Origin: Mycoemilia scoparia
Taxonomy: Eukaryota > Kickxellomycota > Kickxellomycetes > Kickxellales > Kickxellaceae
Direction: 5' to 3'
DNA length: 51,819 bases
NCBI GenBank assembly: GCA_027575805.1
Contig: JANBPU010000115.1
Location: 1-51,819 of the forward strand
Shown one piece after another: positions 1 to 10,652 of this stretch; positions within the stretch are counted from its first letter, which is position 1; every line of letters starts with the position of its first letter. Both the position numbers and the translations under genes were made by a program. The notes beneath the pieces were generated by a model that saw only the letters and a list, made by a program, of their open reading frames with translations, did not search any database and was not told the DNA's origin.

Positions 1-955
1 ATTATTTTCTGAAAAATATATATACCCAAAATGTATGGGGGTGAAATCATGGTACACTATTAGAGGAGACTCTGCCAAGTAGACCGAATATAGTGGTGAT
101 GCTGATGATGTGAATTCAAGATCTCATCTGTTGTACTACTACAGCATCAGCAGCAATAGTATGCTTGCAAATTAGCTAGAAAAATCAGCAACTGTGGCTT
201 TTTTATTTATTCATTTAGTTAATTAGTAGTAGTGGTAGTAGTAGTATATCATAGATAAGAAAACCCTTGAAACATAACATTTAATTAAGAATGTGTTGCT
301 AGTGGACTCAACAATTCAGAAGGAAATAAAATGAGAATGGTATATACTAGATGGCTTTTATAATGTATCATATTCAACCAAACATAACTTCAATTCCAAA
401 TAATACGCACACAAACACAGAGACAGGCATATAAATTCAACAATTAAACCTGCATTTTTGTTAAGTTGCTTTTGACTTCTTTTCTTTTCTTTTATAGCTG
501 AGTATATTTAAACCACAAAGCCATTTGGTTTTATCACAAGAGCTATTATGATCACTGCGCTTGTCGTCACCACTTTTGTTGATACAGAACCAACTTACAA
601 TAAAAGAACAACCAGCTTTATACCCAAATGTGTTTCTAAACGTCTATGACTATTAATATTAAATAAACTATCAGCCTCATGGTATATGTGTGTTTTTGTT
701 CACTTTGCATTAGGATTTTGACCATCTGACACATCTAAATAATTGTTTTAAATCCGGATATTCTTTTTTAATAATGGCCGAATAATATGAAATACTATAT
801 CACAATAGTGATAATGCTAATATAATACAAGTCACAAGATAGAATATATCATGCTAATTTAATACTTTAAATCAGGGAGGTTTTCAATTGTTTTTATTCT
901 TTAATTGAAATTGTAAAATGAAAAGTAGTCATAACCAAAAAGTTTTAATGGTAGC

Positions 956-986
<31 letters not shown>

Positions 987-1097
987 CATTAATGGTAATA
1001 ATAAAAAAGAGAGGGGGGAAAGGATATAATAAATTAATTATTATTAATATTACTATTACTATTCCTACTACTATTATTATTATTATTGGTAAAATTG
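1..1097. other. Intergenic region downstream of the deubiquitinase gene
   Basis: No coding region is recognisable. The stretch lies beyond the 3' end of the minus-strand deubiquitinase gene and must hold its 3' UTR. It contains a (TAG)n-like tract near 228-250, an (AG)n microsatellite at about 956-987, and an ATT/ACT-rich tract at 1030-1086. A fragment at about 70-95 (AGGAGACTCTGCC) resembles one terminus of the MITE-2 repeat seen at 14474 and 50724, but no second end is visible. Confidence 0.6.
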
Positions 1098-4000
1098 TTA
1101 GGGCTTGTCAATATCCATCATCATTGTAGAAGATGGCGATCCAGGATTGTTCCTAGAGGTAGTTGAATTTTTGTTTGTGGTTCCACTGCTAGAACCGTGG
1201 TGATGATGGGGATTTACAGAAGAGGAATTACGTCTCTTGAATGAAACTTCAGTATATCCATTAAGCCCAGCTGTAGTACCATTGCCAGTACTGCCAGATG
1301 AGTGATTATAAGTTATAGATGATGATCCACCGCCATTGCCACTAGCAAAAGAGCTGTTTAGCAATTCCAGTTGCTGTTGGTGATGATAGTCAGATATGTG
1401 AGTTGGTGAGGCACGTTTACGAGGCGACGATTCAGGACTAGCTGAACGAGATGACGACATCAATAGCTGTCCTGAGTTGTCATTGTTGTTTAAATAATCT
1501 GATGCAGATCCTGCAGCATTAGTAATGTCGATCTTTGATGGCTCTGTTATAGAAGCGGTTGAAAGCTGAGGTGGAGATTTTAGAACAACTGAACTCAGAG
1601 ATATTGGGTGCTTTTCTTGAATCACGCCACCGCCACCACCACTGGTGCTGCTATTAGCAGTGATTATATTCCTAGCATTTTTGGCTTGACCTTGTGGTGA
1701 TGAAGCTGACAGATTCGAACCATGGCATTTGGATTTATGACGACTTGTATACGTATGTTTTACTTTTCTAGACGAGTAGATGTGTCGTGGAAATCCAGGG
1801 TGGTGAGCAACCTTTTGTGTGGTTGGTCTATTCAGAAACGGTTCGCCCCCAGAAGTAGAAGTGTTATTTACTGATGGTGATGTTGCAACAGATTCTGATG
1901 GGTCGACTATCTCTGGGCAATCATCAGCAGGGCTTTGTGTTGGTGAATTCTGCAAAGAAATCGACGAACTCGGTGATGGCGAAGAAGCATCAGATATAGA
2001 AGTGGTCAGAGAAGGCTGTTCTTCAAGCGATGGAATTCTTGGTGCATGTTGTTGAAGCTCAAGGGTATTTGGAGTAGTGGCAACAACAGTATTTTCACTA
2101 CCAACGCTGCTTCTTAGAGCCGAATTGCTCTTTTGAACAAGTGTCACATCAGAAGTCTGGGATCTCCAACTGGAGGTGATGGAACTAGGACTAGGGCTTG
2201 GACTACGATAGGCGCGTAATTTTGGGTTTGCAGCTACAGCAGAAGGACCGGATTCGTTTTCATCCAAAAGTCCCAGAGTAGGGGTTGAGTTTGATCGGTT
2301 GATATTCCACTCACCAGCCTTCAAGGTATGTGGTTGCTTTGGAAGATTGCTTGGAGATAAAATAGATTGTTGCTGGTTCGGAGAATCCTGGTCCATGCTA
2401 CTACCAGCTCCGCCATCGTTGTCATCATCATCATAGTCCGAACTATTTGAAAATACTATTGCACCAGGTGTTCCTCCAGGACTAGTAATAGAAGCAGCCG
2501 GCTTGAATTGCTTGCTAGGTCTATGCGACAATGTCTTATCAGGACTAGAGAGCTTATTACTTGGAGTAGTCTTTGGTTTAGTCAAATATTCCTTAATAAG
2601 GGCATTAATCTTTCTGGATCCCTGGTCCTCACTCAACGCATAACAATCACTGCAACTAGCTAGACTATTGGCTACTGTAGTACTTGAATTCGAGGTTCGT
2701 AGTTTGTAAAACAACAGGTATGCAGCTTTCGAGATGACTTGTTTGGGACTATCCAAAGCTTCAACTCTCGAATCATTGTATTCGTACCATGTATTAGTAT
2801 CTGAGTGTTTGGCATAAGCAGTATAATGGCCACCACCCATCCCACCATAGTGGTTACAAACTGCGTAGAGATCGTAAATCAAGGGCTGTTGGTCAGATGA
2901 ATCGGTGGTGGTATTTCCAATTGCAGACTTGGTTAAATCCAAGCCTTCAATAGGAAAATCAACAACCACGTCAAGCTTATCGCTCCAAGTTCTGGCCTGT
3001 TCAAACCTCTTAAGATGAATAACCAAATATTCGGGCAGTCTCCAAATATCAAACTTTTTGTTTGCTTGTTGATGCTTTTTACAAGACGAGCAGTACCATG
3101 AATCATTGTCACCAAGTTTTTCTGGTTTGGTGAATTCTTCAATACATTTTTGCAATGTTATTGATTTTTTTGCTTTGGTCCTTGAGTGTTGAGGTTGTTG
3201 GACTGTCTTTGTAAATTTCACTTCATCATTATCATTGGTACTAAAGGCTTGGACAACCGGTTTGTCTGGGATGGGTTGGAGTTGATCAAGTTCGATTTCA
3301 TCCATATCTGGCAAATGATACTGGTCAGCATGATCTTTGCGCAAAACACTCAAGACATCGACATCACGGATTCGTTTGTAAGTGGTGGTGGTTGTCATTG
3401 TGATCTCGTCAAGATCACTACCACTTTCACCATCACCATCATTTATTCGATTAACCTTTGTAGTTGAAGAAGTACCATTACTGGTAGCAGAGCCAATTGT
3501 GGAAGACGCTTTCTGGGAAACAAACTTGATAATAGCATCGCTATCGCATTCACAAACAATGATATCGTTTGTTTTCAGCTCGATTGTTTGACAAAGCCAT
3601 GCACGAAGATCGAATGGCGATTCATCAGTTTCCATCATTTCTGACACTGTATCTGCGTGCTCTTGGCCATCAGAAGATGATGCATCACCATCATCTTCAA
3701 CTTCGTCATCTTCCTCCTGATCCATATTGTCGTTTCTAGTTACGACAGATGAAGAAGTTGGTTTAGAGTTAACCATAGATTGATGTTGACTTTGTCCACT
3801 AGTACCTGGTATGTCGTTCTCAGGGGTATGATACATCAATGAAGAGCTATTAGTTCTTGAAATACCTAATTCTTGATTGTCAATGTCGTCTGTATTGTTA
3901 GTCAAAGATTTGGAAGAAAGAGGAGGAGGAGTAGGGGTTGGTTGTGTTGCAGCATCAGTGATGGTGGCATCGAATGAAGGTGAATCCATTGCCATAGACG

Positions 4001-7000
4001 AATCAGAAGGGTGTGAATAAGGTTCAATATCTTCGGTTTCCATTCTACTGCTACTGTTGTTGTTATCGTCATTGTCATTATCTTGACCATCTACAGTCTC
4101 AGCATCGTCATCGTCTCCAGTATCATTGTTGTTTTGAATATCCTGGTCCATTTGATCTAGATTTGACTTGGAAAACAATGAAGTCAAATGCGAAGCATTA
4201 ACAGAACGAGCCATCGGAGTGAATGGAGTAGTTGGTTTGGATGAAAAGCTACTCATGCCATAACCAGAAAACCTCGAAAATTTACTAAAACCGCTGCCAA
4301 ATGTAGACCGACTTTGGGTTTGTGTAGTATTTTGACTTGCTTTTGAAATTTTAAACATGACGATTTTAGTTAATGCCCAGATGTCTTCAAGCGTCCATTC
4401 ATTGTAATTTTCTGGCGTAGTGCTTTCGATAGTGCTGTTTTCAGAAACAGATTTTTTGTCAAGACACAATACTTTTTCAAATTGTTTAATCAGTCCATCC
4501 AGTAATCCTGATGGGGTACATCTTTGGAACCACTTGGCAACTTGTATGTACAGATGGCTTATGGTTATGCTATCCTTTGGACCTAAGCAAAGAACTAAGG
4601 GGTCACCGAATAGTTTGAGATGGTTCATGTAGGATGAATAATAACCACCACTGTTGCTAGACGATGACGCAGTTTGCGGAACATGATTAGTAAATTGGAT
4701 CTGAACTAGAGAGAATTGAGAGTTGTCGATATCCTTTCCAATTGTATCAAGATTTTCTGGTAATTCATAGACAACAATCTTGTCGCCTTTAGAAATAGCT
4801 GAAATGAGTTCCTTGTCACAGTAGACTTGACAAATCCTGGAATCATATACCTCACAAACAAACAGATTTTGAGGACCACGACCATCAGAAAATTGTTTTA
4901 AATGAGCAATCAATTCTTTAAGTTGCAAAAAAGTCCACGACTTGTTTACATTCAAATGCATTTCAGTTGGCAACATCTCAGGATTGCTTGGTACATAAAG
5001 GAGTTCGATATTAACCTTCCTTTTAATGGGCAATGGTAACGTAAGATACATGAAGGGATCGAATATAGTCGAAGTTTTGTGACAATCTGGGCACTCAACT
5101 TTCGACCGATACTGACCCTGAAACAAATCGACAATAACACTATCATTTCTCATTTTATATACATCCCACTGTTCATCTGCCACATCTTGATCAGGTCTAC
5201 CATCAGAATCCTTAGCTTCAATGTATGGTTTTTTGATAATCCGATTAAGATCCTCGTGTAAACAATCCAAGAGGAAAGCCAAAAATTCCGGAGCATCCTG
5301 TTGACCATATCCACCAAAAGGATAATTTGGTCTTGAGTGGTGACCAATTACATCTTTGAATCCGCGGGGACGAAATGTTTTGTGAGTGCCCGACCACATT
5401 TCATTTACCAATTTACCATAGGCAGTTGCTATGTCACCATCTTTCCCAAGAGGGTTTGATTGATTGATTTCTTGGTTGTAGATACCCGACCGAAAATAGA
5501 GTGATAAGGCAGGTGTGTTGCTTAAACATTGGAGAGCTGAGTTCATATAACAGGTGTTGCCCAAATTGTTTAAACCACAAAGGCCAGGCTTTTCGATCGT
5601 TTGGTGGGTTTGGGGTGTTAGTGCTCGAGGCGGTAAATTTGGAGGTATAGAACTACTGTTGTTATCACCACTACCAGTGACATTGGCTGTGGTGGTGTTT
5701 TGGTGTGTATATGATGAACTGTGAGTCGGTGGTTCTGATGTAGTTGGTGAAGCACCATACGAAGGTCCGCTGTAATGATTTACTGATTGCATAGATGAAG
5801 ATGTTGACTGTGTGGACAATCCTGGTCTTCTTTGACGATTCCCTCCACCACTTCCGCCTCCACCTGTTCCTGGATGCCCACCACCACCGCCATTATCATT
5901 GCCATCATAATCACTATCACCATCGGCAGTTTCTGATGGCCACAGTTCATGCTGTGAAAACTTTATCTCGTAAGCAACAATAGACCCAGAAGCCAGACCG
6001 ACATCACGAAGAAAAGTTTTGTTTTCTTCAGGAGCGGATATAACAGTAGCGCCCTCGGGAATTTCATGTGGTGCAATTATGGTTCCGGTGACCTGAACAC
6101 TACCACTGCCACCGGCTTGTGACTCTTCATAGGATGGTGGCGGGGCATCGTAGTCACTGAGTATGTCGCCAGGAGGTGAGTATGATGAGCGACGGTCACC
6201 AGGACCAATAGTGCCTGCATCAGATGTATTTCCAGCTGTTGTGACGCCGGGCTGTTCAAATTTCCATAGACGGATCAATGTTGATTCTGATAAATGGGCA
6301 ACTGATCTTATCAGAGTTTTTAGGTCGCTTAGTAACATTGCCTCTGACACAGTTAGCGTAGGAGAATGGTTGCAGGCAATAGCAGAGAGTGACAATGAGG
6401 ATGAGCTACCAAGATTCAATGGCCCTTCAGCTGTTCCCCCAGTATTGCTGATATCATTATCTGAAAACATGTCAATTTCAGACTCCGTCATTTCTGTTGT
6501 TGGCTGATGTCTAATAGTGGTAGTTCGAGTATCTCTTCCAACACACTTAATCTGAACCAGGTGAATAATCGGCGGATACAGCTCAATTTCAGTAGAAGCT
6601 TCGGTATTATCATTTGCTGATGGCGAAGAGGAAAGTTCAGGAGGAGGCGTCATTGATAAATTAGTATTTGCATCAGGACCAGATGTAGATGGTGGAGGTG
6701 GAGGGACAGCCACTACATATCTTTGAAGAGAAGGTATTCCAGGGTATCCAAAGTGTGAAACAAGTACTTGCCAAGTCTCAGGCATGACGCCAAAAACATC
6801 ATCTTTTGTGGTACCGGGCCGAAGTTGACCAGTGGTCTCGTCAATAAAGTACATAGTTTGCATAGATCCAGGGGGCCGCTTGTCCTCGCCTTGAGCCCAT
6901 TCAGAAAAATGGTTGAACCACGCGCGGTCAATTAAAAATACCTTGTCGCCGTCTTTTGGTGTCTTGGTGGAGTCTATTAGTTCCTTTGCTTGGCTGACAG

Positions 7001-7310
7001 TCATAGCATGGAGAGACCGCATACTGGCACCATCACCGCTCTGCGAGGCTGTGGGTAGGCCAGGGTAAATTGGAGAATCCTGGGAAGAATAATCATCGTC
7101 CATGGGGGTATGGCACCATGATAGATCAGACGTTGATGATGGTCTGCTGCTGCCTCCTCCGGCTCCACGACCAATATCAATAGAAGGCACAGATAAAGTT
7201 GCATTTGTTGTAGTGGTATTGGGAATGTTTTTTGGTGGAGACTCTGACATGTCAGTACTTTCCATGGAATTCCTGCTACTCTGTGGTTGCTGGTTGCTAT
7301 GAGAGACCAT
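1098..7310 (-). CDS. Ubiquitin carboxyl-terminal hydrolase, UBP12/USP15-like (DUSP + USP)
   Basis: Cysteine protease that removes ubiquitin from substrates; a single exon encoding 2070 residues. The frame is open back to a TTG at 7340, but the first ATG (MVSHSN) is at 7310 and I take that as the start. A DUSP domain spans about residues 100-200, with the typical FGVMPETW segment. The USP catalytic core begins near residue 580: the Cys box NLGNTCYMN places the nucleophile at Cys587, and the His box GGGHYTAYAKH places His1495, followed by YEYNDSRV. A zinc-binding CPDC/CSSC pair is present. Cys and His lie about 900 residues apart because the core is interrupted by a ubiquitin-like segment and a very long Ser/Thr/Asn/Asp-rich insertion (about 990-1330). 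Both ends are low-complexity. Order and domain content match yeast Ubp12 and animal USP4/11/15, though this protein is far longer. The family assignment is firm; the substrate is unknown. Confidence 0.95.
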   Translation of the reverse strand: MVSHSNQQPQSSRNSMESTDMSESPPKNIPNTTTTNATLSVPSIDIGRGAGGGSSRPSSTSDLSWCHTPMDDDYSSQDSPIYPGLPTASQSGDGASMRSLHAMTVSQAKELIDSTKTPKDGDKVFLIDRAWFNHFSEWAQGEDKRPPGSMQTMYFIDETTGQLRPGTTKDDVFGVMPETWQVLVSHFGYPGIPSLQRYVVAVPPPPPSTSGPDANTNLSMTPPPELSSSPSANDNTEASTEIELYPPIIHLVQIKCVGRDTRTTTIRHQPTTEMTESEIDMFSDNDISNTGGTAEGPLNLGSSSSLSLSAIACNHSPTLTVSEAMLLSDLKTLIRSVAHLSESTLIRLWKFEQPGVTTAGNTSDAGTIGPGDRRSSYSPPGDILSDYDAPPPSYEESQAGGSGSVQVTGTIIAPHEIPEGATVISAPEENKTFLRDVGLASGSIVAYEIKFSQHELWPSETADGDSDYDGNDNGGGGGHPGTGGGGSGGGNRQRRPGLSTQSTSSSMQSVNHYSGPSYGASPTTSEPPTHSSSYTHQNTTTANVTGSGDNNSSSIPPNLPPRALTPQTHQTIEKPGLCGLNNLGNTCYMNSALQCLSNTPALSLYFRSGIYNQEINQSNPLGKDGDIATAYGKLVNEMWSGTHKTFRPRGFKDVIGHHSRPNYPFGGYGQQDAPEFLAFLLDCLHEDLNRIIKKPYIEAKDSDGRPDQDVADEQWDVYKMRNDSVIVDLFQGQYRSKVECPDCHKTSTIFDPFMYLTLPLPIKRKVNIELLYVPSNPEMLPTEMHLNVNKSWTFLQLKELIAHLKQFSDGRGPQNLFVCEVYDSRICQVYCDKELISAISKGDKIVVYELPENLDTIGKDIDNSQFSLVQIQFTNHVPQTASSSSNSGGYYSSYMNHLKLFGDPLVLCLGPKDSITISHLYIQVAKWFQRCTPSGLLDGLIKQFEKVLCLDKKSVSENSTIESTTPENYNEWTLEDIWALTKIVMFKISKASQNTTQTQSRSTFGSGFSKFSRFSGYGMSSFSSKPTTPFTPMARSVNASHLTSLFSKSNLDQMDQDIQNNNDTGDDDDAETVDGQDNDNDDNNNSSSRMETEDIEPYSHPSDSSMAMDSPSFDATITDAATQPTPTPPPLSSKSLTNNTDDIDNQELGISRTNSSSLMYHTPENDIPGTSGQSQHQSMVNSKPTSSSVVTRNDNMDQEEDDEVEDDGDASSSDGQEHADTVSEMMETDESPFDLRAWLCQTIELKTNDIIVCECDSDAIIKFVSQKASSTIGSATSNGTSSTTKVNRINDGDGESGSDLDEITMTTTTTYKRIRDVDVLSVLRKDHADQYHLPDMDEIELDQLQPIPDKPVVQAFSTNDNDEVKFTKTVQQPQHSRTKAKKSITLQKCIEEFTKPEKLGDNDSWYCSSCKKHQQANKKFDIWRLPEYLVIHLKRFEQARTWSDKLDVVVDFPIEGLDLTKSAIGNTTTDSSDQQPLIYDLYAVCNHYGGMGGGHYTAYAKHSDTNTWYEYNDSRVEALDSPKQVISKAAYLLFYKLRTSNSSTTVANSLASCSDCYALSEDQGSRKINALIKEYLTKPKTTPSNKLSSPDKTLSHRPSKQFKPAASITSPGGTPGAIVFSNSSDYDDDDNDGGAGSSMDQDSPNQQQSILSPSNLPKQPHTLKAGEWNINRSNSTPTLGLLDENESGPSAVAANPKLRAYRSPSPSPSSITSSWRSQTSDVTLVQKSNSALRSSVGSENTVVATTPNTLELQQHAPRIPSLEEQPSLTTSISDASSPSPSSSISLQNSPTQSPADDCPEIVDPSESVATSPSVNNTSTSGGEPFLNRPTTQKVAHHPGFPRHIYSSRKVKHTYTSRHKSKCHGSNLSASSPQGQAKNARNIITANSSTSGGGGGVIQEKHPISLSSVVLKSPPQLSTASITEPSKIDITNAAGSASDYLNNNDNSGQLLMSSSRSASPESSPRKRASPTHISDYHHQQQLELLNSSFASGNGGGSSSITYNHSSGSTGNGTTAGLNGYTEVSFKRRNSSSVNPHHHHGSSSGTTNKNSTTSRNNPGSPSSTMMMDIDKP

Positions 7311-8204
7311 TTTTGTTATCACTATTACTTCAGGGTTCAATGACTAGCTGGGCAGTTGACTAGTAGCCAAGACGTACAACGATTGGAATTTATACTAAAA
7401 TAAAAAGACCGTGGGGGTTGTATTTGAGCTAGAATAAAGGTTGGAATACAGGTATTATTTGGCAGGCACAGAAATATAGCCTTAATAGGGTATTAAATGG
7501 GCTGATGAGTATTAAAGGAACAAGAAGGAAAGCATTCAAAAAATATGTATGTATATGAATCCAGCCTCTAAAGAAATCTGGTACACAGTGAATTACAAGA
7601 GAATAACACAGGCTGAATATATGTAGATACGTGTGTGCAAAGGAAACTTTGATGAATAATTTAAAAGTATGAGTGAGGAATAGAAAGGAAAAGCCAAGTT
7701 CGAGTTATTCTAAAATGTGAAAATAAAGGAAGCGGATTGTAAGAAATCGTATTCAAACCCGACTTTTTGGTGGTTGTGACGATGTATGCGTATGTGTTTA
7801 TGTGGGCTGTCATCAGGGGTGCAATAGTACAAGCGAAACACACTCTTTTGTGTGTATGCGCATGTCTGTGTGAATGTGTGTAGGCCCAGAGAGAGGGACA
7901 CAGCAAAAGAAAAAACACTTGAATTGATTTGACTGGCCATTGAAGTGCGTTTGTTTTTGCGTGTGTGTGTGTGTGCGATAGAAATTTTTCTGATACCAAC
8001 AACACTGTGTGAATCAATGAAGACTAACTACATTGCTTTTAATTCAGTTGTCAGTGACAGCCATTGATTGTTTCAGAATAGCTCTTTTTGTCTTTGAAAA
8101 GGTGAAAACCCCCCGGTTTGAATACAAAGCCCTCATTTGGCCTTTGCTCTTTATTCTTGTAATAGCAACATCAACTTTTCTGAGCTGAATAGAATAGAAT
8201 CATC
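7311..8204. other. Shared upstream region of two divergent genes
   Basis: This 0.9 kb separates the divergent starts of the deubiquitinase (-) and the CCDC25 homologue (+), so it should hold both promoters and 5' UTRs. It has a (GT)n tract at about 7960-7975 and several TGTG-rich stretches. Open frames here translate to low-complexity His/Thr-rich strings with no family resemblance. I see no convincing gene or repeat element. Confidence 0.55.
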
Positions 8205-9901
8205 ATGGTCCTTTACTTCGAGTGCAACCGTAAGTAATTTCTTTCCATGCCACATGGCTGATAACTGACTTGCCGGATAGCTTGGTTGGTTGCAAATCGT
8301 GGGTCTGCGCATTGCAGCTAATTCCAATTATATATATATATATATATATATACACTCTTTCTATCTTGACTTGTAAAGTTAGGTGTCAACCCACCCATGA
8401 CCATTTACATGGGCAAGGATAAATTTGAAAGTAAGTTCTATCTCTAGTTCAAAGGATCACCGTAGTATATGGCAGAATCTCCTTCAAAGACATACCAGAA
8501 TTATACCCTGGATAATAACCAATAATCTGCCAGATTACGGTCAAAATGTATGAGTTATGGGCTGATTTGCGGGGAATGTACGAGGGCATCAATCTGTTTC
8601 CTTTTGATGGAGAGCTTGCCATGTAATCTACATTAGTCTCTATATTCCTGCAGACACAGCACATTGTCCAACCAACACTGCTAAAACTGTTGCTATTGAT
8701 ATATGATTCTGAATATGACCACACCCGTTTACAGATGAAGATTTGATAAAGCATGGCTGGGACGAGGATGTTTGGTAAGCTCACTTCTAGGAAGCATTTT
8801 CTAGACCATCTATTTTCCCGCAAAGGAACATCAATAATTCCATTTTCTCAGTCTCCAAAAAGTTCAAAGTTCAGAAACAAATGAATTGCTGTTTCTACTT
8901 CACCGCTACAATTCACCACCAATATTGGGATCGTAAAATCAATTTTGAATCTCTTGTCCGCCCCACCATACAAATCCCTAAAAAGCAACCCACTAATATC
9001 CTGTATATCTTCAATGACTGTGTAACCATTTGAACACTCGAATGAATGCAAAAATATCAATTTCACAAAATAGGGTAAGTGTGTACTCCAACCATTTCTC
9101 ATAAACATAAAAAGAAACCAGAAATCCCACGCCAATTCCAATCCAAATAAATACCCTTCCAATTCACACACATACCCGATTCCATAAATGTAGTTCCACG
9201 TAGACAAATTGTCATCCGCTCACGTTTACGTTCGAATGAACGAAGGCCAAACCTGGGAGGATTTGCCACCAGAACTCCTAGAGGATTGTGCCCAGCTAGT
9301 GAAGGCAAATTCAATTGAAGGCAACAAGAAACAAAACATCTCAATCATTTACACTCCCTGGAGTAATCTCCTAAAGTCTGGTGATATGGCGACGGGACAA
9401 GTATCGTTCCACAACACTAAAAAGGTTAGGCGTATTCATGTCGAGACTAAAGATAATGCTATCGTTAATCGGTTGAATAAAACAAAGGTTGAGAAATTCC
9501 CCGATCTGTTCCAAGAAAAGGTTGATCACCAAAAAAGGTTGAAAAAGAAGGCTAATAAGGAGCTTCAGAGAAAGGTATGCTGTGGCAAGGGATATATATA
9601 TATATATATATATTTTCCTATATAAACTAATACAAATATCAATATATTATATTATTTTTGTTTGATATAGAAACTGGAGGAAAAGAGAATAGCTGAGGAG
9701 AATCGTAAAGCCAAAGAACTTAAAAGCTATGATCGAGTATTTGAAGAAGCTCTTGGACCAGTCTCATCTTCATTGAATTCAAACAAAAAATCCAGTAGTA
9801 ACAAGTCCAAAGTTACTGATGACATTTTTGCAGTTGATGATGGTGATGATGATGAAGGAGTTGAAAATGCCCATGCTAATGATTTTGATGACTTTTTTTA
9901 A
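8205..9901 (+). CDS. CCDC25: CCDC25 homologue (NFACT-R/DUF814 family protein), spliced
   Basis: Exons 8205-8229, 8383-8430, 8735-8774, 9074 (one base), 9194-9574 and 9671-9901 give 241 residues; human CCDC25 has about 208. The start reads MVLYFECN, followed by [46 protein letters not shown] and KVEKFPDLF, all close to the human protein. Known for the family: an NFACT-R domain; in animals, DNA sensing at membranes. The C-terminus is a charged helix (exon 5) ending in an acidic tail FDDFF. Four junctions are ordinary GT-AG. The VW|FH junction works with GT-AG introns only if the single G at 9074 is an exon. Intron 2 (8431-8734) is enlarged by a MITE-2 copy and intron 4 holds a (TA)n run. A poly(A) signal lies near 9938. 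Identity is secure; the fourth exon is inference. Confidence 0.9.
8469..8622 (+). mobile_element. MITE-2 copy inside CCDC25 intron 2
   Basis: The element begins ATGGCAGAATCTCC and ends GGAGAGCTTGCCAT, an imperfect terminal inverted repeat. Its interior contains GAGTTATGGGCTGATTTGC, which recurs almost unchanged in the copy at 14474-14638 and, on the other strand, at about 50640. It lies wholly within the intron and accounts for about half of that intron's length. It has no coding capacity, so it would be non-autonomous. Confidence 0.65.
9074..9074 (+). other. Candidate one-nucleotide exon / recursive splice point in CCDC25
   Basis: The sequence AAAATAG-G-GTAAGT puts a 3' splice site (AG at 9072-9073) one base before a perfect consensus 5' splice site (GTAAGT, 9075-9080). 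Exon 3 ends GTT TG (8774), needing one base to finish the conserved Trp codon. The next exon begins exactly at TTC CAC (9194), with an in-frame TAG directly upstream. Inserting only the G at 9074 gives TGG TTC CAC (Trp-Phe-His), as in the human protein. Without it, the intron 8775-9193 would have to be non-canonical. By eye this is the only AGGGT within that interval. Confidence 0.55.
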
Positions 9902-10652
9902 ACAAGCTCTCTTTACACACTACATATTCACACATTAATAAATAAAATATATTTACAAAACAATAGCCCTGTCCAAAATTTACCTTGCCCTACCTTAACC
10001 TTACGCTCTTTTGACACAAGGGTAAGGTTAAGCGAAATCATGTCCAAATTGTCCACTACCACTATAACAGTATTATAAATAATAAATCCTCTTTAATTTT
10101 CAGTGATGGCCAACGCTTATTAGCAGATCATGTAGTATATCTACTTAAAAAAACTCTGACTGCGTTTTGCTCTAACCCCATGGTAGTTGCAAGCCCAAGA
10201 TTAGGCATTTTTAATGAAATACATCCAAGAATCATAATCCTGATCTTGGCCCTTATGGTATGGATAATGATCTTCAATTACTTGACATTCCAAATTCTAC
10301 TATCGACAATAGATAAACTAGAACAGAATGTAAAGAATATAGAATAAGCTTAATTGAAATTACTTTTAATCAAGTGTGTAAATTACAAAATAATAACATG
10401 GCATTTTAAAAAAATATAAAATAAAAATTGTCCTCAAAAACCATTCAAACTTAGACAAGTCTTTTTCAAATTAATCTGGCAAAGTTGTTCTTTACGAAGC
10501 TCTTCTGCTCGTTTGCGCTATTCTTTGGCAACTTTATGTTGTTCCTTGTTTTTTTTTCTCTTCAAAAAAAAAAAACAAACAAAATATTGCAAAAGCAAGT
10601 GATCATGAATTTTATACAAAACCAAACATTATTTATTTTCTGTAATTAAGCT
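9902..10652. other. Convergent intergenic region with inverted repeat and coiled-coil-like relic
   Basis: This lies between the 3' ends of CCDC25 and the RFWD3-like gene. AATAAA-type signals occur at about 9938-9950. A perfect 11-bp inverted repeat (CTTAACCTTAC at 9993-10003, complement at 10022-10032) could form a hairpin. On the minus strand, about 10565 to 10440 reads as a charged helix-like peptide (KEQHKVAKE, then RKRAEELRKEQL) interrupted by an in-frame TAG. That suggests a decayed coding fragment of unknown origin. Confidence 0.35.

Noticed and set aside
7661..8017. Minus-strand frames in the promoter between the deubiquitinase and CCDC25 genes
   Set aside because: Translation is dominated by His/Thr repeats from (GT)n DNA; no domain or splice pattern.
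8848..9207. 119-codon minus-strand frame across the CCDC25 intron
   Set aside because: It overlaps the introns and an exon of a well-supported gene on the other strand, is rich in Phe/Trp/Leu as antisense frames often are, and shows no family resemblance.
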